Shown in pieces: positions 55,236 through 64,000 of a stretch of 64,000 bases of DNA. Below the pieces are notes generated by a model. That model was not told the DNA's origin. It searched no databases and was given only the letters and a program-made list of their open reading frames with translations. Numbering within the stretch: position 1 is the first letter of the stretch; every line of letters starts with the position of its first letter. The DNA lies in contig CAXAMN010002903.1 of NCBI GenBank assembly GCA_963970005.1, positions 124,702 through 188,701 on the forward strand. Direction: 5' to 3'. The translations under genes and the position numbers were made by a program. The stretch comes from Durusdinium trenchii. Lineage: Eukaryota; Sar; Dinophyceae; Suessiales; Symbiodiniaceae.

Positions 55236-58150
55236 CTGGCTTGGCCCTGCGCTGCAAACTTTGGATTCAAGGACGCCCCTGCTCATGGATCAGCCAGCTG
55301 ACGAAAAGGCCATGACCGTGACAGGCATAAGGACCGAAGAAGAACACTCCTGATCAACGAAATGTCAGGTTGTTCTAGAGTTTGGCCCAGAACAAGATCT
55401 GACGCAGCCACGGAGAAGGAGGACTCTACCTACTGTTCACGTTGATAACTTTTTGACGAATTGGCTTGGGTTCCTTGATCGCTTGACGCAATAGCCAACA
55501 GAGAAAGTTGGAGAGTAAAGCGACGCGTGAGTTCATACCGTTGGAAAGCTTGAAGGGCTTGCTTCCGGGATCGCGGACCACACGTCAGAAGCATGTTGAA
55601 TGTTGGAGATCAAGTGCGTGAATGGCAAGGCGTACCATGAACAAAATAGCGCTCGACGCAAGGTGGTTTGTGACGCAGACTACGCAAAACGCGTGACGAC
55701 CGCGACTCTGTGAGCTCAGTCTCAGCCCTTTTCTCAGATGGAGGCTTCGTGTCTATCATGCGGTAATCCAAAACAAACTTATTTATGGGTTGAAAACCGT
55801 TCACCTCACACAAAGCATGTTAAAAAGAATAAATGCATTTCACCTTCGTGGCCTGAGATCGATCTTGGGACTGTAGACCACTTTTGCCAATCGCAGAAAC
55901 ACAATTGAGTTTGTCTTGAGAACTGCTTCTGAACACGCTGGACAACAAATCCAGTTGTTTTCGGGCCTCCTAGAACTCATAATGGTGACCCATTAAGAGA
56001 AGTCACTTATGCGCCCAGTTCTGCAAGCGGTTTTCCTAATGGCAAGAGGAGGGTTGGAGGTCCGAGACAGCAATGGCGCCATTTCACACACAAACATATC
56101 TGGGATAACTTTTCGGACGAACGGACGGAGTATGAAAACACGGAAAGGCAAAACCAAAAAATGTATCAGATGGCTCTCGCGCGGAAAATTTTGAAAGCTG
56201 TCGCATCGTGGGCCTACGGACACTTTAGTGACTTTAGTGCCCACGACAGGAAAAGAACAAATGTAATTGAAAGAAATACGTTGTAATACGCAAGGGAAGC
56301 CACAGTGGGGCAGGTACGAGTTACTGCGCCCTTACATTGCTACAAGCGCCAGCCACCCTGCCCGACAATCGAACGACAACGTACGTGAGGCGCTAGCAAG
56401 GGCGGCGTATCAGCCGCGAGCCACAAAACAAGACGAAGCAAGATAGTCAGCCTGAGGAACTAGGAGACAGACGACCAAGACAAGATCGAGATGCGGTCGT
56501 TCATCATCAAGCTGGAGGCAGCTTATGAGGAGCAAGAGACAGAAGAAAAGTTGCAACGGTGTTTGGATGAGGCCTTGAAACCACCGTCAAGAGAGCAAAC
56601 GCTCCAAGTACGACTGGAGCTACAAACGCAATACACAATGCAGTGCTTGCGCAACAGATGAGGAGAAAGACAGAGAAATTGCGAGGGTGTGCAAAGAGCG
56701 TGTGAAGCGTCCGAGTTATGGAAACTGCGATTGCGTGAAGCGAACAACGAGGCAACTGCCTATTTGCAGCGAACATGGCAAAGGCAATGGAGAATCACGC
56801 GCAAGGAGTAGCGCGTGAAACCTTCAGGTGAGTGCCGCCACGCCTATGACTGTTCACATGTGGCCAAACGAACTAAGAGGTCTATCAGGCCATGCGCCTT
56901 ATTGCGTTCCACCCGGATTTCAAATAATTCCATTGGTAATTGTTACACGGTGCATGGAACGCATGTTAGAATAAAGCAGTCGCATGTAGACTGACTATTC
57001 TTGCTTTGGGGGTGCTGGCTCACACTTTTACACGGACGATCATTATATTATACATATGTGTTTGTTCGCAATATTTTGTTGGATAATGACCGCCCGCATA
57101 CATCATCGGAGCAAAGACCTGAATGTCGAGTTACGGACACCGCAATCTAGACCAAACAAGGCCCTTCTGAACAATTTGCCAGCAAAGCCAAAGTGCCTGC
57201 TCCTAAGGTTGCGAACCTTGGTTTTCTTTTCCGATGCATTGTTGCCTCACTGATGACCTCGCGGAGGGTAAGGCCACCTGCAGCCGCTTTAAAGACATCA
57301 GGGTACTTTTTTCCAGTTCCCTTGTGAGGTGCCTTAAAGGATTTTTTTCCAGTAGTTTAGCGACCTCACGGAATTATTTGATACAAAAGATTCTTGGAGC
57401 CGAACGGGGAATGACTTTTTGGGGTCTATCCGTATGAATTTTTGGGGAGGGGCGAGGGACCGTCCACCTATTCAAGGTGTTTGTGACGAAACCGTAATGC
57501 CTTTCTTGCTTGGCTCTTAATTTGCATGGAATTTGGCAGAGAATGTTTGTATTTATACGGAGATATTATTGGTTCAACGTTTGCAACAGTTTTGAAAGGG
57601 CCCAAAGCATTCTAAGTTTCTTTGCGTCGAACAATTTGACGCTTCGTGACCCGTTTTAGGCGTACCGTGTGAGCTTCGAAGGGCTCTGGGACGAAAGTCA
57701 GTCGTTAGCTGTAACTTTTCATTTTTGCTAGCCGTTGTCCTAAGCTTTTGAGCACGAATTTGCAGCAATGTTGCAGGTTTGACGTTTGTTCTTGTTGATT
57801 CGCCAACCAGGTGCAACACCCGCTTTGTTGCAATTCTTGGTGATTCGAGGCGAGCAGAGGCAAGGAAAAATGCGGCGACTTCGATTCCTGAGGTTGTTCA
57901 ACGTTTTTAAGCCCTTCATTTTTGTTGGGTTTGTGGAGTGGAACAGTGGAACACTTCCACTGGATTGCAGGGTGAGGGCGCGGTCAGTCCCACGTCGATG
58001 TCTCAGCAGTCTTGCCGAGAGGCCCAGATGGAAAAAGAACTGAGCCATCGCAAAGCGTCAATCAGTTTGCTGTCAAGCAACAGGCCAGCAAAGGTGCAAG
58101 GCAAACAGCATACAATCAATTATCCCGGCAGTCGACCCCAAACTGTGTGT
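55236..58150. other. Mostly non-coding interval
   Basis: Apart from the 56-codon ORF at 56491 I see no credible coding signal. Direct repeats of a cttttttccagt/tttttttccagtag motif occur at 57306-57356. Confidence 0.4.
56491..56661 (+). CDS. Short ORF, 56 codons, unknown
   Basis: ATG to TGA, with helical, charged sequence (KLEAAYEEQETEEKLQRCLD). Composition is coding-like but no family is recognised. It may be an exon or a retroelement remnant like the fragment at 55 kb. The opposite strand also has an open frame here, which weakens the call. Confidence 0.25.
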   Translation: MRSFIIKLEAAYEEQETEEKLQRCLDEALKPPSREQTLQVRLELQTQYTMQCLRNR

Positions 58151-58712
58151 CTAAAGGTCTCAGGTCTAGAGATGGCGACGGTGGTGATGGTAGTGGTGGA
58201 TGGTGGTGATGGATGGTTTGGTGACGGTGGTATTGTGGTAGCGGTGGTGATGGTGGTGCACGGTGGTGATGGTGGTGGTGGTGGTGCTGGTGCTGGTGAT
58301 GAAGGGTAGCGATGGTGGTGATAACGGTGTTGGTAATGGTGGTGGCGATGGTGGCGATGAAGGTGGTGGTGGCGGTGGTGACGATGGTGGTGACGGTGGT
58401 CGTGGTGATGGTGGTGGTGGCGGTGCTGGCGCTGGTGATGCTGGTGATGCTGCTTGTGGCGGCGATGACGGCGGTGGAGTAGTGGTGGCGGGCGGTGATG
58501 ATGGCGGTGGAGATGGAGAGTGTGCTGGTGATGGTGGCGGCGGTGGCGGCGGCGGTGGTGGTTGTGGTGGTGGTGGTGGTGGATGGTGGGTGACGATGGC
58601 ATGATGGTAGTGGTGGTGATGGTGGTGCTGCTGATGGTGGTGGTGGTGGCGGTGGTGATGGTGGCTGTGGCGATGATGGTGGTGGTGATGGTAGGGATGA
58701 TGTATTGCGTCT
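58150..58712. repeat. GGT/GAT triplet-rich simple-sequence tract
   Basis: About 560 bp made almost only of ggtggtgatggtggt-type triplets. It opens Gly/Val/Met-rich frames on the + strand and His/Pro-rich frames of about 200 codons on the - strand. These follow from composition and have no domain. Confidence 0.9.
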
Positions 58713-59190
58713 GCCACAAAATCTGCACCTCAGGGTCCAGGTGTCAAGGTCCACAAACGTTTGCTGAAACCTGCACCTCAAGGTCCAGCTGCGCCTGCGA
58801 CGAAATCTGCGTTTCAAGGTCCACAAAGTACTGCGCCTGCGTTTCAAGATTCACATCGCGCAGCCCTACCAAGGTAATTCGCAGCAAGAGCGCTCCCAAA
58901 GACAACATCAAGATGCCGAAACGCAGCTTTCGCTCGAGAATTCCTCCGAAAACGAACGACAGGTCCAAAAGTCACGAGTCACTGCACCTGCCACGAACTG
59001 AGAGCACGTCGAAAACCACCGCCATGTCCAAAGTTCCTGCGCCTGCCACGAAATCTGTACATCAAGCCCGAAAATGCGCACGGCGCCACAACGAGAGCGC
59101 AGTCTTAAAGAGCACCATCTCGGGCCCAGCAGATTCTGCGAGCCTGCGCAGTCGAAATGCACTTCGAAGATCTCGATGTGAGTGAGTGTA
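58713..59190. repeat. Degenerate tandem repeat next to the triplet tract
   Basis: Imperfect copies of a ~30-60-bp unit with words ctgcgcctgcgacgaaatct, tcaaggtccacaaa and gcacctgccacgaa. The copies diverge from left to right. The frame 58562-59185 runs through but has no domain. Confidence 0.65.
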
Positions 59191-59557
59191 CTAAATAGTA
59201 GTGACTTAGGCGCCGGCGGATGCAAGCACCTCGATTAGACACCCGTCCTAAGCAGTTACCGTATGAACCCCTAGAGAAGCCTCAGCTCAACAAAAAACGA
59301 TTGATGGAGCATCCACATTGTGATTCTCACAACAATGCTGCTCAGCAGGTCTCCTTTGCAGCTTGAGATTGTTGGGGATGAGGCCAACTGCACTGTTCAC
59401 GCTTGACGATTTACGTTGCTTGCCGCAATATATAAGACGTCGCATACAACGATTTGCTTAGCTTTACTCAGGGCAAGTTGATAAATCATAGGTTGACATT
59501 ATACATACACTGCGATTAGATACTCATGCTTTCTGCTGATGCATGCTGAAGGTACAG

Positions 59558-61148
59558 ATGATGTACGCTGAAGAAGTTTGGGTGGCCGCCACCTTTCGGA
59601 AAGCTTTGCAACGCTTCAGGTGAGTTTCAACATTTGTAGGGCATACCATTCATGTTTGGGTTTGGAGACTGTTTGCTCCACTTTCGTGCTAAATGTTTGG
59701 TCCTTCTCATCCAAACGTTTATGCATGTTTTCCTTTCTTTTGCATCAATGCCTGCATATGTGCCAGTGCTCAGAAAACATGTGCAACAATGTTGACAATC
59801 TAACGCCGAAGAGCATCCACTGTTTCCAACCTGTCTTGATTGCCAGTGACCCTGTGCTGGGCAGCAAAAGGGCAAAGAGTGCTCGCACGGCTGGATGGAG
59901 GCTTCACAGTTGTGGTGAACAAAGTTCTGTCATGTTTCATTTTGTTAGGGTGACAAGGACTTTTCGCAGTTGCTTGACAAATGTATGTGTTGAGGAACTG
60001 CAAAGAGATGCAAGAGCCAGAATCAACATTCAGCCAAAAACAAAAGGATCGACACATAATTAATTACTATTTTGAACGTCCCAGCACAGGTTTTCACGTC
60101 ATTCAGTTGCAGATGCGCTGGAGGAGCCCCATGGCCCAATTGGGTTTTCATGGTTGTTTTTGGGCCAAGGTGGTTGAGGTTGGAAACGAGACGTAAGGCT
60201 AAAGATGTGTCGAATCGAGATGCATTGAAGATGGAAGAAGGTTGGACATGAGACAGGTGGAGAGGCACTTTATCGAAGTACTGTTCTTGACAGAACTCGA
60301 AGGTGGACAGTGCGGTTCAGTGGTTCTAGATTCTAGATTCTAGAGTACCACCATGTTTTTTGTGGAGCAATGCTAGATTCTAGACGAATGTTCTGTCGTT
60401 GTTCTTGATTTGTGCCAGAATTGATACTCAGATCATGAGTCTTGAGTCCCTGAGCAAACTTCATTTGTTGTTGCTGTTGGTATGCTTGTTTGGCCTTAAG
60501 AGCTGGAAATTGTGACAGGGCACAGGCCAGGCCACGGGCCATTCCTGAGCAGTACCTCTCAGATGTTTGATCAACATGAGAAACCAACTAGTAGCAAGGG
60601 CATCGCTACTAGTAACAAGGGCATTACTACTAGTAGCAAGGTGCCTTGCTGCTAGTTGCTTGTTACTACTAGTAAGGCACCTTGCTACTAGTAGCAACAA
60701 ACTTCTGCATTCTTTTGTGCCGCACTTCCACTCTTCAACCTTCAGATTGTAAAACGCGGCGTTCCTTGAACAAGCGGTCCGTTTGATGCTTTCAGAGAGT
60801 TTCACAGAGCTTTTGCACAGAAGGACTTTGCCTACACAGAGCCAAGCGTCATCCTCTTGGGTATGGTAGATGAATTTGATCATGCTTTCAATATTTATTA
60901 TGTAAAGAATGCCATGTGCCAAAGAGCTAAAGAGCAGGTTCCTTTTCCTCCACTGGGGAAAAGATTACATTGACATTTGCTTCTTCTTCTTCTTCCTCCA
61001 TGGTAAGACATTTCGGAAATCGCTTGGCTCCTTCATTTCTGGCTGTTTGATGTTGCCTTAGGCAACCTTGCTTCTGAACGATGTCGCCAAAGAGCCGCAG
61101 AGCAAGTGGAACCAACTGGTATTTTCACATGAAGAGCTACGTGCATAA
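59558..61148 (+). CDS. Unassigned gene pieces (exon-like segments)
   Basis: Three segments look like real exons. 59558-59619 reads MMYAEEVWVAATFRKALQRF and ends at a canonical CAG/GTGAGT donor. 60797-60900 reads EFHRAFAQKDFAYTEPSVIL and then GMVDEFDHAFNIY. 61062-61148 follows a TTAG acceptor, reads LLLNDVAKEPQSKWNQLVF and ends with TAA. A piece GDKDFSQLLDKC at about 59950-59986 may be a fourth. They share strand and frame quality but I cannot name the protein or show that they belong to one gene. Confidence 0.3.
60590..60700. repeat. CTAGTAG-type short dispersed repeat, palindromic copy
   Basis: ctagtagcaagggcatcgct words read toward the centre from both sides (tagtagcaaggtgccttgct and agtaaggcaccttgctacta), forming an inverted repeat around 60655. 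Confidence 0.7.
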
Positions 61149-61251
61149 AGATCATATCTAGATTCTAGATGATAATTATAGAGCCTAGAGCAGCGAGCAA
61201 TGATAAACCTTTAAGAAGTGCGAGCACTAACAGCACTCAGGTCAGCAGAAG

Positions 61252-62020
61252 ATGCCTTACAGGCTGATTGCTTTTCAAGACGTGTCCTTCTATCAGAGCC
61301 ATTGGGATACGTGGGATGGTGAGCATCCACAGTCTATGACACTGTTTAGTTTGTGCAGTCTTTATCGACCAGATGATAGCTGTCCGACGCGTGCTGCCAG
61401 AGGATCTGCACTCCAAAAATTCATCAATATCACGCCTGATTCTTTGCTCAGGGCTATGACCTCAGTTAGCTTCAGGTTTTTGTCAGCCGAGAAACGGGGA
61501 AAGAGGTGTCACTAGGTGCGAGGAGCATTGAAGCACCCTGAGCTTGTTGTGTTTGTATTCCCAGCCAGCACCTTGCAGTCATAAGATCATAAGACCTTTG
61601 GTGAGCCTTTGGAAAGAAAACACGTTGTACATTGGTGCACATTTGTCGGGAGGCTTGAGGAAAATTTGCCACCGGACCTGTTGGAAAGACTCCCCACACG
61701 TTTGGAGCTCCAGTACTCAACAAACTGTGCACAGTACTCGTAGCGTCCTTGCTCCTAGTAGCGATGCCCTTTGTTCCTAGTAGCTTCTTGTTCCTAGTAG
61801 TAAGGCCAGGAGCCCCTAGTAGCGTCCTTGCTCCTATCAATACGTTGGGTTTTACTGATTTCCCGAGGCCAGGTGAAATTGGGTGTCAACTTGGCGAGTC
61901 TTGCAATGCTTTGCCAGTGGCTTTTGCGGAGCTTGAGCTATACTATACCATTCTGTCAGAATATCACGTTCGAATGCCAGGGACCACTTTCATCATCACA
62001 GCGCCTGGTCGTCATGTTTG
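61252..62020 (+). other. Possible exons, unassigned
   Basis: Coding-like fragments MPYRLIAFQDVSFYQSHWD (61252), LQKFINITPDSLLRAMTSVS (about 61413) and RLEENLPPDLLERLPTRLEL (about 61654) occur on the + strand. No family was recognised and splice borders are unclear. Confidence 0.2.
61735..61835. repeat. CTAGTAG-type short dispersed repeat
   Basis: Repeated cgtccttgctcctagtagcg and gccaggagcccctagtagcg words, the same as at 12105 and 13415. Confidence 0.75.
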
Positions 62021-62352
62021 AAGCTTACAATCATTATGTCATTGTGCCTTGTTGCACAACATTATTATAGCGGACATGAACAGTGATGAACACCACTGAA
62101 ACTGACATGTCACCAGCTCGCAACTGCTTGAGTATTTGGTAGCTGTAGTGTGCTCAGTGCTCCCTTTGTCAGGAATTATCTCATAGACCGCACCTGGAGC
62201 TGTGCGCTGCACAGACCTGGTCGGGAAAAATGTGTCTCTTTGCCATGAACTTGCCATGAAAAATATTAGTGTAGGACGATGTGAAACTGAATGTTGGCAC
62301 TGCGTGGCACCAAAGTCTTAGAGTAAAGAGTACCATTCAAGGGCCGAGTCGT

Positions 62353-62836
62353 ATGGCCAAATCCACCCGATTTGCCATGCAGGAGCAGCGGGAGAGGAAA
62401 GAAGAGGAACTTCGCCGCAAGCGAGAAGAGGCGTTCTGAATCGATGATTGCGGCCTCATGCGTGGTTGAACATTGATTGAATTGTTACATTCAATCCTTT
62501 CCGTGTTTCCCAAACAGAGGAGTAGTCATTTCGAAGGTTTCTACATGAGAATGAGACAGAATGACGGAATGAACGGTTTTCAGTCGGACATGTTCGGGCT
62601 AGGAGGTGAGGGAAGATCGGCGCTTGGCAAAAGAGCTTCGAGAAATCGAGGACAGTTCAATAGCGCAAGAAGCACATCGGTCTTCTCCTCTTTCACTTCG
62701 AGGTACACAAATTTAATCAAATTTACACATCGTTGCACAGAAGAAGAGCACAAGTAGACAAAGGTTGCCCGAAATGCGCACATGAGGAGCGGCATCGACA
62801 TGAGCAGGCAATGTCGCTTCACAAACCCAGTTTAGG
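62353..62836 (+). CDS. Charged coiled-coil protein gene fragment, multi-exon
   Basis: The first piece from ATG at 62353 reads MAKSTRFAMQEQRERKEEEL and stays open to 62439. A second exon from 62603 (after an AG acceptor) reads DRRLAKELREIEDSSIAQEA. A third piece near 62783-62832 reads HEERHRHEQAMSLHKPSL. The heptad-like Glu/Arg pattern continues over all three, which supports one gene. Such proteins are frequent in the cytoskeleton and axoneme, but no family is recognised. The 3' end was not found. Confidence 0.4.
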
Positions 62837-62839
62837 TAT

Positions 62840-64000
62840 GTATCCCAAACGTTTACCGCTGCATTGTGTTGCATTCAACTACAACAACTATGACAAGAAT
62901 CCATTGCCATAGTTGCTGCTGGAACGATTTGGCTGGAGTGAGGCGGGAGATGGCATGGTATAAGTGCGACTGTAGACAGTGGCTACAACGCAACTACAGC
63001 TAAAGATTGATAAAACAAATATGTCGACATGTTGAGAGCAAGAAGAAGAATTGTATTACAAAAAAATCAGCCTCTCATTGAAGAATGAGCAAATTGTAGT
63101 CTATATTGGGAGCAAATACTCACAAATAGTTCCTCTGGATTGATGGAGACCCACTACACCACACTGGGAGTGGAGGCCAGCTGAGCAATGTGCGAGACGT
63201 GCGGCAAGCACGGTAGGGGCGAAGCAGTAGCAGTAGGTGAAGCCTGGTGCTTGCGTTGAGAACAAGCTCACAATTTTGTGTGCATAGTTATAACATGTTA
63301 TAACCTTATGTGGGAGATTGTGGGAGTTGATCTAAAACCCCGTGTAAGGAGTTTTATATAAAACAGCCTTTCAGATGTTATTAAAACCATCCGCGAAAGA
63401 TTTGCGAAAGTATTTTTTTGTTTTCCGTGAAATATTTATCGTTTTCCTTTCTACCGACCGACAAATGGTAGAAATACAAGGCAATCCTCCGGCAGAGCCG
63501 GTGGGCGGAAGTGTCCCCGCATTTCCCATTGTCACAGACTGACAGACTAACGAACTGAAGCCTCAACGTAACATTTCCTTGCCCAGCCCTCGCAGTGCGT
63601 AAAGGATTCTCCCATTCCTGTCCCCACTGTCACAGACTATCAACCCGAGTAGGCCAGTAGGCCTGAGTAGGCACAGCCCTGACAGTGAGGCAACGACCTG
63701 CAGCCGCGGGCTGCGCAGATGTTTGCAAATGTTACGCCTTCCCGGCAAAGTCGCCAGTGAAGTTCACGAAAGACTTGCAAAAGCTTCGCGAATGTGCCGC
63801 TGAAGTTTAGGTTCTAGCTTGAGGCCCCCCAACATTCCCCAAGCTGCATCACCCTGTGCTGGTAGCTGGCACGAGGATTGGGTTGACTTGTGCCGGACTC
63901 TATTCATAGTCATAGTCTATTATTCTAAGTTTCCGCCAGGAATTAGGATACTGTTGTCGCACAGATGCTGCGAGTGACCCTGAGCAGCTGTGGAAACTAT
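62840..64000. other. No gene seen
   Basis: Low coding potential on both strands. The palindrome-like ataacatgttataacc is at 63290-63305. Confidence 0.4.

Noticed and set aside
58116..58847. Minus-strand ORF of 243 codons, His/Pro/Thr-rich
   Set aside because: Translation of a GGT/GAT simple repeat; several frames are open at once.

Overview
This window is nuclear DNA from a dinoflagellate, most likely of the Symbiodiniaceae or a close relative. Four things in the sequence point there: (1) introns that can be placed to the base use GT, GC and GA donors with AG acceptors; (2) genes are cut into dozens of short exons, all on the + strand; (3) a Copia-type LTR retrotransposon carries the accessory zinc-finger and methyltransferase-like parts that I know from dinoflagellate Copia elements; (4) several families of short dispersed repeats fill the introns. 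Almost no gene here is one open frame, so most calls rest on exon-sized protein fragments recognised one by one.

Layout. 1-2460: two adjoining tandem arrays, a 73-bp unit and a roughly 270-375-bp unit with an inner variable repeat. About 2915-5134: an armadillo-repeat gene. About 5199-8735: a gene with a Tudor/SH3-like module and a PA14-like domain. About 9205-14153: a WD40 beta-propeller gene. About 14622-52769: one very large axonemal dynein heavy chain gene. It can be followed from the linker through AAA1-AAA4, the coiled-coil stalk with its microtubule-binding tip, AAA5-AAA6 and the C-terminal domain to a stop codon at 52767-52769. It has one 3.4-kb exon among many of about 50-150 bp.

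The dynein intron at 17249-27118 holds a 9.6-kb Copia element (17341-26957) in sense orientation with two LTRs. Removing it leaves an intron of about 250 bp. The element encodes, in order: a HAD-like phosphatase-fold ORF, gag with a zinc knuckle, a lysine-rich tail, a CCCH finger with an aspartic protease, integrase, a methyltransferase-like domain, and RT-RNase H. Its reading frame is broken at several places, so this copy looks dead.

52770-64000: mostly non-coding and repeat-rich. It holds a retroelement scrap near 55 kb, a GGT/GAT triplet-rich tract and a degenerate tandem array (58.15-59.19 kb), a few unassigned exon-like pieces (59.5-62.1 kb) and a charged coiled-coil gene fragment (62.35-62.84 kb). 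A 431-bp run of N at 48515-48945 lies inside a tandem array within a dynein intron.

The dynein is a flagellar motor. WD40, armadillo and PA14 proteins lie just upstream on the same strand; a shared flagellar role is possible but is inference only. The features I consider most unusual are the HAD-like ORF in the retrotransposon, the foldback repeat family scattered through introns, the related tandem arrays that share a terminal motif, and the near-intronless middle of the dynein gene.
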